Shown here piece after piece: positions 1 through 11,460 of a stretch of 62,000 bases of DNA; position 1 is the stretch's first letter, and every line of letters begins with the position of its first letter. The DNA is from Gnetum montanum (Eukaryota > Streptophyta > Gnetopsida > Gnetales > Gnetaceae). The notes under the pieces are model-generated. The model did not search any database, was not told the DNA's origin, and saw only the letters and a list, made by a program, of their open reading frames with translations. The position numbers and the translations under genes are program-made. The DNA lies in NCBI GenBank assembly GCA_015680685.1, contig MNCI01025002.1, positions 225,108 to 287,107 on the forward strand, read 5' to 3'.

Positions 1-1440
1 TCTTTGCCAGATGGTCTTGCAATGGCCCATGCATCCTTGGCTTCTAAAAAATCTATTTGTAGCACAATAGAGACATGGAAAGCTTCTTTGATAAGTTATG
101 AACTATGCTACCCCTTGTGGATCTTTGTGCTGCATGATGACCAGTGTGACTCCTTCTCTAATTTTCAATGTGACATGAAACACTGCAACATTATTTAAAA
201 TCTATTGTGTCTACTTTTCTTCTACATCTTTTAAGAAAACTTGACCATTGAGTAATCCTATTGAGACTACAAGATGGCTAGGATTCTTCCTAATTCTATA
301 CATGCTTGATATTTCCCTACTTTCCTAGCTTAAAATCTCAACAATCCATTGCAAATGGCTCATAGCAAGCCTATAATATTTTTGTTGTGCTATTGGGACA
401 CTAAGTCATGCTTGCTCTATTACTAATACACTAGATCCTACGTGCTATGTACTTGTAGTTGATATGTTAGCTATTGGTGTTAATGTTGCTACTACTTCAA
501 TGCCTAGTGGCTTTTCCACTTTATCTTTCTTAGGTGACACTAGCTTGGAAACTTTTGCATATGATGCATTTGGAGCTTTTCTTGGTATATCATTAGTGTA
601 GGTCAAAATGCTTGCCTATCTACATAGTTTCCTTATTAAACAGGAAAAATGAAAGGATCAATTTCCCTAACTTCTTCTCTTGAAATATTCTTTGGATTTT
701 CTAAAATAAAAAAATGGGTCATGTTTGCTTCAAACTTAGTGAAAATTCCCCTAGCAACATATGCAAAAATTCTATTTAGCCTCTTGGTAAGAAATATGTG
801 ATAAGTACCAATCTTAAAATAGATCCTTTCAATAGTGAATAATCCATTGTATTCCTTCTCCATCATTCCATATGCCCTTTATAGCCAAATATTTCTAGCA
901 TTTATATTTGACCTTATGAATAGCTAGGCTATGTTGGCTCTAATATTTGAAAGATTCAATGCCTTTGTAATTGCTTCAACTAAATACAATACTAGACACC
1001 TTCAATCTTAACTATGCATTATTCTATTTGTTATGCAAAAACTAATAAGCCCCTCTAAAATACTAGTCATCATTTGTAGAAAGTGTAGGCCAAAATGATA
1101 ATGCTTGTAATTACTCTCAAACTTCTATGGGTGCAAACTTCATAAATGGGCTAAAATTCAGTTCCACAATAACTGTGGGCATGATGGACTTGTCGTTGAT
1201 AACTTGAACACATTCTTCTACAAGTGTGAGTTATTGTTCTAGTTCTAAATTTGGAGGTGTTGTAGCCTCTACTTATGCAGATTACTGTGTTGGAGGTTTT
1301 GGCTATTGAATAGAATATAATTGAGTTTCTTGTTTCTCAATAGGAGGTTGATCTTCTTCTCTTCCTCTTCCTCTTCCTCTAGGTCTCTTCTTGTGTGGTT
1401 GAGATGGTTCTTTGGCTTTCAAGATTTTCTTTAGAGGCAT
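1..1440 (-). pseudogene. ORF3 (coiled-coil accessory ORF) of an Athila-like element, decayed, 3' part outside window
   Basis: Reading the minus strand from an ATG at 1440, the product begins MPLKKILKAKEPSQPHKKR and is rich in basic and Gly residues (a GRGRGRE run near residue 22). After several in-frame stops it includes the open stretch 866-636, with residues resembling EYNGLF..ERIYFKIGTYHI. That stretch resembles the ORF3 of element B (near 47.0 kb: EYDALTSTKWIYFKI), which identifies it as the same gene family. The reading toward position 1 (LEAKDAWAIARPSGK) suits the coiled-coil part. No signal peptide or membrane helix is visible. Stops and probable frameshifts make it non-functional. The function is unknown; it is the extra ORF placed after pol. 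The family assignment is by eye, from similarity to two other copies in this window. Confidence 0.55.
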
Positions 1441-2293
1441 TTAAAATCATAGGTGATGTTATGAATACCCAAAAAATTGTAAGAAATTCCCATTTATTCA
1501 TAACCCTTTGGATTTTGGATTTTGATTGAAAATATGAAAGATAGTTAATTTCATCATTTTGGGAAAAGCCATAACTTGAAATTTGTTAGAATTAAAGAAT
1601 GTTCATAAATTAATACTTAAAATATTTTATCCTAATATGTTAATTAAGACTTATTTGCAATTGCATAACATTCCTATGAGATACAATTTTTTAATTTAGT
1701 AGTATTAATCAAATTGACAGCCCCTAAACTATCATGAAATTATCATGAAATAGTAAAAATTCTTATCTTTTGTTTGTAATTAAAAAATTCAAGCATTATT
1801 AGAAATTCCAAAACTACAAAACACTCCCTCCACAATAGAGAAGCTTGATCTAGTAGTTGAAGGGTTCAAAAATGGTTGGAATCAAATGTAAAACATGAAA
1901 GATATGACTCCTAGAAAGCACTTTGATACAAAAAACAAAATGAATTTATTTTGTGTTTTGATAGAAAAGGAAAAAATTTTCTAATGGTTAGAGTATATAT
2001 ATATATATTTTTATGGGGATGGTATTGTATCTATGGTATCATAGATGTGATATTCTATCTACAATATTACCCTAGCAAAATTCAAAAATTTCACTCAACT
2101 TTGAGAAAAAATATTTACAACTTTGGATGTCTGGAAGGTCTTAATGTTGTGTAAAGGGATTCTAGTCAAACAATAATCCTTAGGATTTGCTAAATTACCC
2201 ATGAAATATGAAGAACAATGATAAATAATGTTTTTGGACATGGTAGAGTATATATGGCTAATAACTGATTGTGGTAGAAATGCTTAGGTATAT
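1441..2293 (-). promoter_or_regulatory. ORF3 upstream region with promoter-like block
   Basis: On the minus strand an AT-alternating TATA-like tract lies at 1992-2013, about 565 bp before the ORF3 ATG. Just upstream of it (2022-2075) are related half-palindromes around GATATT, CTATGGTATCATAG and CTACAATATT. The same repeat words (ATGGYATTGTATC, CTACAATATC) occur in the LTR fragment at 15.3-15.5 kb, also before a TATA box. Position and make-up match the promoter-like blocks before ORF3 in elements 2 and B. The TA run alone would be weak evidence. The remaining DNA to 2293 is AT-rich with nothing recognised. Confidence 0.4.
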
Positions 2294-2640
2294 TGATGAA
2301 TAGTCAATAATACAGGCTACATCAATGCATGCTTGTCAATGCAGCCCTATTGATGTATCCCCATTAGCACATGTTAGGATGTGTTGATGTAGGGACATTG
2401 ACGCTGATGTAGTTATTACCTATATAAATGTGCACATCCCTTGCATTTATCACATCTTTTTATCTTAGTCTTAGCTAAACTCTTGCAGTTTTTTCCTTCA
2501 AGAGTTAGAATATTTTCCCTCTAAGTGCTCGTAACATGGATTTATGAGATTTTATGAAATTTTATTCAAGTGCACATTTATTTGGACACATTGGCATGAA
2601 TGAAAATAAAAGTGAGATTTCCTATATCAATTACAACACT
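2294..2640 (+). repeat. Truncated LTR (U3-R part), Athila-like lineage
   Basis: It begins TGATGAATAG after a short purine-containing stretch (TGCTTAGGTA), like the LTR starts elsewhere in the window. A U3 with repeated TTGATGT/ACATCAATG words (about 2319-2415) precedes a TATA box, TATATAAA, at 2421-2428. Downstream, CTCTTGCAGTTTTTTCC and the following AGTTAGAATATTTTC match the R region of the element 1 LTR. Homology fades near 2640, where gag-like sequence follows, so the U5 end and primer-binding site are missing. Confidence 0.6.
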
Positions 2641-2699
2641 TTAGACTAGTTTACTTTTACTTTTTAAGACTTCACTTTACATGCTAGGGACTATTAGTC

Positions 2700-3775
2700 C
2701 TCTAAAGCACAAATCAAAAAAGGATTGAAACATGGAGGCACATCATGAAGCCTTCAAGGGCAAAAGGATCTAGACTCCATTGTTTCTACAATTGCCGAAA
2801 GAGGACCTTGATTTCTTCTCAAGGTTGTCTCAAAACATAGATTCTCCTTCTTTCATTGAGAACAACACCCTTCACCAACTATTTTAGTCAATCTTGGAGA
2901 ACTTTGGTGAGGAGAGGATGAATTCCAAGGTCCAAAGAACATTAAAGAATAAATCTTCTAGTCATTTGTCCATAGACAAGGAGAACAACAATGATAAGAA
3001 GAAGAACCAAGTAAAGAATCATAGGAGAAGAACTAGTTAGTACTGTTATTCTAGTCCACCACCTTCACCATCCTCCTCATTATCAAATTCTAATAGGAGG
3101 AGTCATGGCTAAGACAAAAGGAGAAGTCATTAGGATCAAGATAGAGATGATAAGAAATCCCATTATGATGGTAGGAATAAGGAGCATAGACAACCATGAG
3201 AGAAAGAGGAGTGTCATTGAGAGAGGAGGTACAACAGGACTCATCATAAAAGGCATGGCCATGATAGGGACCACTATGGACGTGATGACTATGATGAACC
3301 ATTACTAACCACTAGAAATGTGCTGAATGTTTTAGAAGTAGTTTGAATCCCCAATAGGCATTAAAAGGATAGCAAGATTAAAAGGTTAAATATAAATAAA
3401 ATCCCCAAGTTTGAAAGGGGATATAATTCTAATTTACAACATCATCTATAAGCTTTTCATGATGCATGTGTCTTACAAAACATTGAGAATGAGTAGCATA
3501 TGCCAAAATTGTTCACAAAAATACTCATCAAAGAAGTAGAAAGTTGGTACTAGTCTTTAAAACCAAAATCAATTTGTAGGTATAGTACAATGCTAGAGTT
3601 GTTCAATGACAAGTACTAGACACATGCCTTAGTGTCCAACTTAAGGAAAAAAATTCAAGGATGTAACAAGGTAATCATGAATCTTTGGATGTAGCCATGG
3701 GTAGGTATTGGTCTCTCTTGCACTAATGCCTAGGCCATGGATTTTCTCAAAGGAAGTAACTTCATCACATTATAG
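2700..3775 (+). pseudogene. gag fragment, Athila-like element
   Basis: The plus strand from about 2730 reads MEAHHEAFKGKRI, then a Ser/Pro-rich patch (SPPPSPSSSLSNSNRR near 3056) and an Arg/Asp/Lys/His-rich stretch to about 3230. Next comes a capsid-like region parallel to element 1 gag, with shared phrases for PKFEGGYN, the KEVE.WY.SLE motif (3520-3570) and LFDDKY near 3597. Many stops and frameshifts are present. Gag proteins form the intracellular virus-like particle. Around 3775 the capsid sequence (matching GHGYS..QLCHIV of element 1) stops abruptly and joins pol sequence, so the last third of gag, PR and RT are deleted. Confidence 0.65.
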
Positions 3776-4265
3776 CTATGTGTTTCCTAATGAATAAGCT
3801 AGTAGTGAGCCCTCATGTCATATGGTGGCTAGTAATTTTATAGAATTTTGATCTTACCATGATGGATAGGAAGGGAACTAAGAACATGATTTTCAATCAC
3901 TTTTCTTAGTTGAGATTGGACAAAAAAGGGGATGAGGAGTATTTATTTGATCAATTTCCAGAAAACCTCCTCTTTGCTAAATCCATAGATGTTCAAGAGC
4001 CTAGGGTTACTAATTAGTATGATGATTTCCTCTCCTATCTTCTCATATAGGAGACTCTAATGGAATGGGATAACAAGAAGAAACAATAGTTTTTTCACTA
4101 GGTCAAGCATTACATATAGATCCAAGGTAATCTATATAAGGCTTATGTCGATGACCTGGTTTGATGGTGTGTACCTGATAATTATCGGTTACACATCCTA
4201 TAGGATGCTCATGAGGATCTTTATGGGAGAAATTACACAAAAAGGAGGATCATTGGGATGTTCAT
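3776..4265 (+). pseudogene. RNaseH-end / integrase N-terminal fragment, joined to gag by deletion
   Basis: This stretch follows element 1 from about 11345 to 11830. It includes the phrase for KP.VSP..I (VSPHVI, 3804-3830), the VIDHLS-type linker near 3890, LLFAKSI near 3970, and the integrase zinc-binding start reading VCRW..PDNYRLHIL.DAHE.L.G (4145-4235). It ends near 4265 before the zinc-binding histidines and cysteines are complete. The gag-to-RNaseH join without PR or RT shows a large internal deletion. It is highly degenerate, with several stops per 100 codons. Confidence 0.55.
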
Positions 4266-5640
4266 ACTAGCACACATCGCATCCATTCTCTTCTTTAGAA
4301 CTTGAATTTGTAACATCCTCAATAATAACTTTTTCTTTGTTCTTATATTTACCATATCCATTGTTATTATTCTTCTTCTTCTTCCTATTTTTACCTTTAA
4401 TAAATGCTTACTTAGTCTTATTTTTTTTTACTATCTCTAGTGTAGTTGTAAATTTTCTATTAACTGAATCTCACATCTTTTCAACTTTGGCCACAATGTC
4501 ATTAATGAGTTTCTGTATTGGAAAAGTTTTTCTTTAAATCACATCTTCCATTGATTCCTTCCCTTGTGTTTCATAACTTCTTGCATCTCTCTTCTTAAGG
4601 GAAGGACATCTATTATATTCTTTAGCTAAGTCTCTCTTTCTTAGCTTCTTTCTTAGCAACCTAGTCTAGTAGCCTTTGTATGAAATGGACTATAATTTTT
4701 GATAATCTTTCATAGGTGTATATACCAAGGGTATCTCTTTTTTTTTGTTTCTTAACCTAACAATTATATGCCTTGGCTATTTTTTTTTTGAGATAATTCA
4801 TACCTCAAGCACCTATATAAGAGTAAATAATACCTACTCATGGTTGCATCTAGGGATTCGTGGATTCCTTGTTTTCATCTTGAATTTTTGTTTTCAAGTT
4901 CATCTTATACTTATTATTGAATAATTATATCATCATGCTCCATCTTTAGAATAATTCTTGTTTCAAGCGTTTATACCAAACCTCTACTTCTTTGATGATT
5001 ATTCTCAAAAATAGCTTTAATGTCTACTGATTATTTTTGATATTTTGTAAGGCATAGACATCATAAAAATATTGAAGTGGTGTTGTGGATGTACATTATA
5101 TTCTCCTTCAAATTATAGAATGTTATTCATATCAAGTAATTTGATACAGCTATTCCTATAATGCACTATAGCAATGTACACAATTTTTCTAATATTGATT
5201 ATGCTTTTTATGATTAATAGAGTTTGATCATAGTCTCTGGGTTCATTATATCTATTATAGTAGTGACCCCTTTAATGCTCTTCATTGTCTCTTATTTTAT
5301 GCCTTTGTTCTTTATCTTTATATTTTTGCTCATCTTCATCTTCATCAAGATATCCTTCTTATTTTAGTCATACATTATGATCCCTTCTTCTCTCCCTATC
5401 ATGATCTCTTTGAAAAGTTCTTTCTCTATGCCTTTATTCAACTTATTAGGATTAGTCAATGAATATGATATAGATGATATAGAACTTGAAGAGTGGTGCT
5501 TACTTACTCTTCTTCTTTAATTTTTTGATTCATATTTTTTGGATCCACTAGAGGTCCTAGGTCTAGAGTTCCTCCTTGTTCTAGAGTCTACCTCATCCCT
5601 TCTAGGGATTTTTGCTAAGATGGAACATAGCTTTCATTAT
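4266..5640 (-). pseudogene. gag fragment of another Athila-like element, inverted
   Basis: The reverse strand read from 5640 leftward gives the gag layout again. A Ser-rich patch (SSSISSISYS, about 5470) is followed by a strongly charged stretch with DEDEDEQKYKDKEQRHK-like residues (about 5360-5270), then a capsid-like region (phrases matching FEG.YN...QHHF, KEVEVWYKRL and the LDATM..YY motif, about 5110-4840). A linker parallels element B at 54.5-54.7 kb. Stops are frequent and the frame is broken. It abuts the 3' remnant of the previous plus-strand element on the left and the 5' LTR of element 1 (5699) on the right, so it is older than or truncated by its neighbours. Confidence 0.5.
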
Positions 5641-5698
5641 ATTAAATATTCAAAGCATATAATAGATGTTCAAAAATTGGATCAATGATGATGGTGAA

Positions 5699-6541
5699 TG
5701 ATGAGTCATCATTTGACTAGCTTTGATATCAGATATCCAATATTGGAGCCTCAACATCGGATACCCAATGTTGGAGCCCAAGATGTGATGTTGAATATTT
5801 GATATCATAGGGTATACGCCAGCCTCTAAATATAGCACTTGGGCTCATGATTTTCAATAATTTTTTTATAGTTTTTGTCGTAGATAGTGAAGCTCTTGTA
5901 GTTTGTTTTCTATAGAGTTAGAATATTTTCTAAGTGCCCATAGTAGGAGTCTAAGAGTGTATGGATATTTGTTCGAACATTGATGTACCTGAGCATAGTA
6001 GTGTGATGGGAATAAAAATGAATCCTTTTGATCATCCTTGTAGCATTGAGAATAAATTAAATGTTTCCTTGATGCATTTAATATTCATGCACTTCATTTC
6101 AATGTGCTTTAATGAGCACAAGAACTACCACCTCGAGCATATATGTAGCACTTGGTAACCCATAAACACTTAATGTTTGGTAGCTCAGTAGTGCTAAACA
6201 TGTTCAGGATGTGTCTGGAAAGTGCGAATAGGTACTTGTGTTAAGCTAGTTAGGCAGTGGATAAACTAGATCTTAAGTTACTCTAACTTTCATTGTTGTT
6301 GTTGGCGATTAAATTTATAAAACATAAAAATGATAAAAATCATGTGCCTCAATTACACTTAAACCATATCCTTGAGCTTCACAAGTGTAGTTGGGAAGAC
6401 AATGAATGTTCTCAATGCCCCTTTCACTTTCTAGACAATTAGTGCACTGGAGAACTATAGGTTCATGGAATTCAACTAGATCTTGTGTGAACATCTTAGT
6501 GATTTGTATAGTTAGGCGTAGAGGTACCTCATTGCTCATCA
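5699..6541 (+). repeat. 5' LTR of element 1
   Basis: It begins TGATGAGTCATC and ends GGTACCTCATTGCTCATCA. U3 holds repeated palindromic words (GATATC, CCAATATTGGAGCC, CCCAATGTTGGAGCC) at 5725-5810, then a decayed TATA (CTCTAAATATAG, 5823-5834; the 3' LTR has TATAAATA). R/U5 carries two TTGGTA blocks (CTTGGTAACCCATAAAC, TTGGTAGCTCAGTAG) and GTGTTAAGCTAG. Most of it aligns by eye with 14591-15258. Confidence 0.9.
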
Positions 6542-6542
6542 T

Positions 6543-6561
6543 TGGCATCATTGCTAGGGAC
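6543..6561 (+). other. Primer-binding site, tRNA-Asp type, decayed
   Basis: TGGCATCATTGCTAGGGAC directly follows the LTR end after one T. It is a mutated form of the TGGCGCCGTTGCCGGGGA site used by Athila-type elements. Element 2 keeps a better copy at 21130. Confidence 0.8.
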
Positions 6562-6700
6562 CTTTTGGTTGTTTCATGGACTATCTAGAAATTAGTGAGA
6601 ATTATTCAAATTGTTAAAAAAAACCTTAGAGTCATATCACATTTTAAGATTACTACAACAATTTTAAGAAGCATACTACATTTTTATTCACTAACATAAA

Positions 6701-9200
6701 ATTTCTTCTTCTTATAGAAGAAATTCTTTGCCCAAGTTTGATAGAGTACATCCACTAGTGCCTCAACAATATTGAGGGGTATATGCTCATCCTAATGAGT
6801 ATGTACCAAATTTCACCTTTATCTTACACTAGGATGAATAGTTGTAGTGGCATGACATAGAGGGCAACATTATGTTGCTATCCAATCGATCTGTCCTTGC
6901 AATGCTTCAACAAATGCTTATATGATGGGGTCTCTAAGGACTTCATGCTAAGTACATGATGCAAGGTAGTGATGCCAAGGATTATCATCCCATTGAGGCA
7001 CAATGTCTTTGGGATTGCCAATTAGAACAATGTTATGAATCGATGAAGGGAAAAGGATTTAATGATTCCCCACTCTTGTTGTACCAAAAAGATGATGAAG
7101 AACCCTTCTATGGTGATTTTCCATTCAGTGAAATTCCTCTCTTTGACTTTAGTGAAGGAGGTCAAAACTAGAAATTGCAGTCCACGATTCACAATCCTGG
7201 TTTTGTTAAGAATGGATCCAATGACAAGGAAGGATCCAAAGAGGCAAGTCAGGGCAAGGATGTAGACAAGAAATAAGGTTGCGATCATGGTTGTGAACAT
7301 TGAAGAGGTGGTAGCAGGCACCATGATGGTGCTAGTTCTTCTTCCTCTTCACCTTCATCATCATCCTCTTCTTCTTCTAGCTTTGATCACAACCATAAGG
7401 GATGTGACCATGATGGAGGTGACTAATGGAACCAAAATGATCAAAGAGACCATCAGGCAAGGCAAGGCTTGGGGCACATGCATTCAAGAGAGACATGACA
7501 TCATGAATGAAGGGGTAGTAGAGGGCATTGTAGGCACAAAAATCAAGGCCTTGATGAGCCTTTGGTTGCTACTTAGAATATGCTAAACATCATAGAGGTA
7601 GCACAAATTTCAACAGGGCATGTGAAGGGTAGTTGGATCAAAAGACCATATATGAACAATATCCCTAGGTTTGAAGGGGGATATAACTTAGAGCTATAGA
7701 ACCATCTCCAAGATTTTCAAGATGCATGTGCCTTACAACATGTAGAGAATGAGTGGAAAAAACTTAAGTTGTTCCCATGAACACTCATTAAAGAAGTAGA
7801 AAAATGGTACTGGTCCTTAGAATCGGAATCTATCAAATGATGGAGTAGAATGCTTGAATTGTTTGATGACAAATATCAAACATACTCTAGACTGTCCAAC
7901 TTGAGAAGGTAGATACAAGGATGGAAACAAGGAACACATGAACCCTTGGATGCTACCATTGGTCAATACTATTCCTTAATGCATAGATGTCCTGGCCATG
8001 GTTATTCTTAATTGGATCAACTTTGCCACATTGTAGACAAGCTTCGATCTAAAACAAGGAGAACCCTTGGCATCTATGCCTAAGGGAAACTATCAAAATT
8101 AAGCACCCATTAGATCCAAAGATTGATCAAGTAGGTAGATAAAGAGGAATGTGAATTGAGAAAATGAGAAAGTGCAGAAGAGCATAATTGCAATCCTTCC
8201 ATTTTCAAGAGGGAGGTTCGATTTTGTGATAGTGAGGAAGAATCAACAGTTGATGAGGTGGTGAATAGGAAAGCCTTACCACTCCAAAAATTTCAATCCA
8301 AAATTATAGGCAAGTTTGATCAGTTATGGGACTCCATGGATAGTAGATTTCAAGCTATCTTAAAAATTGTTGAAGAGTCCAAAGAACGAGGTAGTGATCA
8401 TGAGCGTAGGAGGTGCAAAGAAGTTGAACATGCTTATCAAAGAAGTAAGGGCAAGATTACTGCAATAGAAGAAATTGTAGAAAGAAAATCAGATGATGAT
8501 GGTCGGTGTAACATTTTCCAGTATGAACATCCTAAGGGATGTTGTTCCATAGTGTCACACTTACAAGATTCTAGGATGTATGCTTTGAATCCATGACTAA
8601 CACAAAGGTAAACATCTAGAAGATTACCTTATCCTCAAGGTAATTCTAGGTAGTTCCACTAGCAACAACAATATTATCCAAGTGGAACTCACAACCATAT
8701 GAGTAATATCAACAGTGGCAGTAACCACAATCATGGGCACTGGTACCACCAATGCAGCAATATCGTTGCCAATAACCTGATCCATATGGGTATTACGTTC
8801 AGCAATCCTTGTCTCCATGTGATTCCTCCAATCATATTTCTACTTTCCAATATCACTACCATCCTTCTAATTATTATTGAACTCATTCTCCACATGCAAG
8901 AAGGGATACCACCTCCTACCCTTATCCTCCTCCTATTCTTGCACATCTTCCTTCTCTAGCTACATAGCTACCACCTGCTCCACCTATGCAAGGTGAACTA
9001 CCAACTCAACTGCAACAACATAATGCTACCAAGGTTGTTAATTTACAACTAGCTCATCAATCAAGTGGTTCAGATACCTAATCAAAGAAAAGACCTTTCT
9101 TCCAATCAAAGAGTCCACCTAAGCCCTTAAATACACTTGTGGTTAACAAACCTATTCCTCTATCTTCATCTGTATCAAATTCTTTCAAGCCCCCTTCAAA
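6701..9200 (+). pseudogene. gag of element 1
   Basis: The frame can be followed from 6701, where the expected ATG has become ATT (residues ISSSYRR; element B has MSSSSHKHED at the same place), to 8596. In order: an N-terminal region; open residues 6956-7168 (DEEPFYGDFPFSEIPLFDF); a Ser-rich patch at about 7335-7380; a His/Asp/Arg-rich stretch to 7500; the Retrotrans_gag capsid domain at about 7640-8060 (PRFEGGYN, WYWSLE, LFDDKYQTYSRLSNLRR); then a charged helical segment 8258-8596 (KFDQLWDSMDSRFQAILK) and a Pro/Gln/His-rich tail to about 9200. At least ten stops interrupt it. Gag assembles the intracellular particle. No CCHC zinc knuckle is visible in the tail. Confidence 0.75.
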
Positions 9201-9204
9201 CTAA

Positions 9205-9678
9205 ACATCACTCAGGATCCACGCTGTGATGCTCACTCATGTTGTATCTAATTGGATCCATGTTGGAAACCTTCCTAGGAAATTAGTAGATCTTAGGAGT
9301 CCTCTGATCTATTTGTAGATTGCTGGAAACGAACCATGTAAAGCTCTTCTTAACTTAAGTTTTGATGTCAATCTAATTTCTCATGAGATGTATACTACCT
9401 GGAACTTACCTCCTTTAAAGAAGAGTAATATCATATTAGAATTGGTAGACTAGTTGATCACTATTCCATTGGGACTAGTAGAAGACATTGTGACCATTGT
9501 CTATGGGTGGTCTTATCCTACTGATTTCCTAGTAATCAAAGTGGAGAATTGCAAAGGGGACTTCCCAATCATCATGGGAAGGGCATGGCTAAGCACTGTT
9601 GATGCAAGGATGGGAATTAGAGATCTTTTCTTTGAAATATCCAAAGAAAATGCATTCGGAAAGATCGAGAAGAAGTGA
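9205..9678 (+). pseudogene. pol: retropepsin-like protease domain
   Basis: The recognisable protease core reads CKALLNLSFDVNLIS near 9340, then ILELVD*LITIPLGLVEDIV (9433-9495) and GDFPIIMGRAWLSTVDARMGI (9556-9618). The PLGxVEDxxxxV and PIIxGRxxLxTxxAxxxI phrases are typical of Athila/Tat proteases. The catalytic D(S/T)G triad position reads N-L-S here, so the aspartate is lost; element B retains D-S-S. The segment 9454-9678 is open after the last stop. Confidence 0.75.
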
Positions 9679-10199
9679 TTTCCATGCATCACGTACAACA
9701 ATATAGGGTGAAATTATGTGTAGAAACTTTAGGTAGTACAAGCATTTATTTTTTCATGTAAGTAGTGTGCATTAGAAGTAGAAATTCAAAGGTGTTTGTA
9801 CACAGTATCCAGAAAATAGAAGAGCACCCAGTGCCTGACCACTAATTCTAAGAGTAGCAGACTTTGCATGGAACCAACTGAGAGCCTGACATGTGCATAT
9901 GTCATAAGCATGGATGAACTAGAGTAAGTTCATCACTAACTCTTTGATGATGCAATACCTACTAGAGAGAGTTGGAAATTCCTCAAAATTTCAAGTAAGA
10001 GCCCCTTGAACTAAAAATTCTACTGGCGAGCATGGAATATGTATTTTTGAAGAATGGGAAGCTAGTCATAATCAATGCAAATCTTGCTCCAAAACAAAAA
10101 ATGATGTTGTTGAATGTGGTTGAAAAATCGTCAATAGCTTTTGCCTAGTCATATTCTAAACTCATAGGAATTGATCCTAGGATATGTCAACATCACATC

Positions 10200-10840
10200 T
10201 ACACTAATCTGGCCATGAAGCCAAAGAGATAGCCACAGAGGTGATTGAATCCCAAACTGAGGCAAATTTTAACAACGAAATTGAACAACTCCTTAAGGCA
10301 GGGTTTATTTATCCCATTTTAGATTGTGAGTGGGTTAGGCCACTTGTAATTGTACCAAAGAAAGGTGACAAGTGGTAGGTCTACATCGATTTTTGGCTAT
10401 TGAATATGGAAACATTCAAGGATCACTTTCTATTGCCATTTGTTGATAAGGTATTAGACATAATATCTAGGCATTACTACTAGAATTTTCTAGATGGTTA
10501 TAGTGGCTATAGCCAAAGCCAAATCACACCTGGAGACCAAGCCAAAACAACATTCACAAGTCCCTGGGGGACTTTTGCATATTGCAAGATGCCTTTCAGT
10601 TTATGTAATGCCCTTGCTACATTTCAATGCTTGGTTCTAAGAATTTTTCAACAACAAATTGGTAGTGGTGTGAAAGTCTTCATGGATAACTTCCTCACTT
10701 ATCGAGCTACATTTGAGCAAGCCCTAGACTACCTTGAGAAAGTACTAAAATGATGTGTTGAGACAAACCTCAAGCTCAATTGGCAAAGAGTCATCTAATG
10801 GTCTAGGAAGGCATTGTATTGGGGCACAAAATATCACAAG
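10200..10840 (+). pseudogene. pol: reverse transcriptase domain
   Basis: Ty3/gypsy RT motifs appear in order: EIEQLLKAGFIYPI..CEWV.PLVIVPKKG (10281-10370), FLDGYSGYSQ (10489-10518), TTFTSPWGTFAYCKMPFSLCN (10549-10611) and the catalytic YxDD region, here VFMDNFLTY (10675-10701). The second catalytic Asp is changed to Asn, so this copy could not polymerise. At least five stops are present. The DNA synthesis domain copies element RNA in the particle. Confidence 0.85.
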
Positions 10841-10859
10841 CAGGAACTAAGGTTAACCC

Positions 10860-11460
10860 CAAATTAATAAGGGTCATCCAAGGAGTAACCTATCAACTAG
10901 AAACTATCAAAGATGTTTGGTCATGCCTTGGACATACTAGCTACTACCGGCAATTCATAGAGAATTTCTTTAAGATTGCAAAATTGTTGGTGGAGTTGAA
11001 AAAGAAAGATGCTTCATTTTCCTAGATTGCAAAATGTGAACAAGCATTCCAATAATTGAAAGAGAAACTTGTAGAAACTCTAATGCTACAAGCACCTAAT
11101 TGGTCTAGACCATTTCATGTTATAATAGATGCATCAAATTATGCCTTGGGAGCTGTGCTTATGTAGATGGATGACAAGAAACATCCATATTAGATCCACT
11201 ACACTAGTTGAAGCATTGTGGGTGCACAACTAAACTACACCACCACATAAAAAGAATTTATGGTAGTGTTGTTTGCTCTAGAAAAGTTCAAGCATTATGT
11301 GCTTGGATACAAAGTGTTTATGCACACATATCACAATGCCATTCACTTCCTGATGACCAAGCCAATGGTGAGCCCTCGTGTCATATGATGGTTGGTGATC
11401 TTATAGGAATTCACTCTCATGATGGTAGATCAAAAGGGCACTGAGAATATGGTCATTGAT
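10860..11460 (+). pseudogene. pol: RNase H domain and linker
   Basis: It follows RT. Readable motifs are SCLGHTSYYRQFIENFFKIAK (10921-10983, the RT thumb/connection), then FHVIIDASNYALGAVL (11113-11160), where the IDAS aspartate is the first catalytic residue. KEFMVVLFALEKFKHYVLGYKV (11251-11316) carries the catalytic Glu, and VFMHTYHNAIHFLM has Y for the usual D of HTDH. It ends with the VIDHLS phrase at 11452-11470. Stops are scattered. RNase H removes the RNA strand of the hybrid. Confidence 0.8.

Noticed and set aside
3083-3302. Overlapping minus-strand ORFs across the gag at 3.1-3.3 kb
   Set aside because: They are antisense to a recognised gag remnant and have repetitive, low-complexity products.
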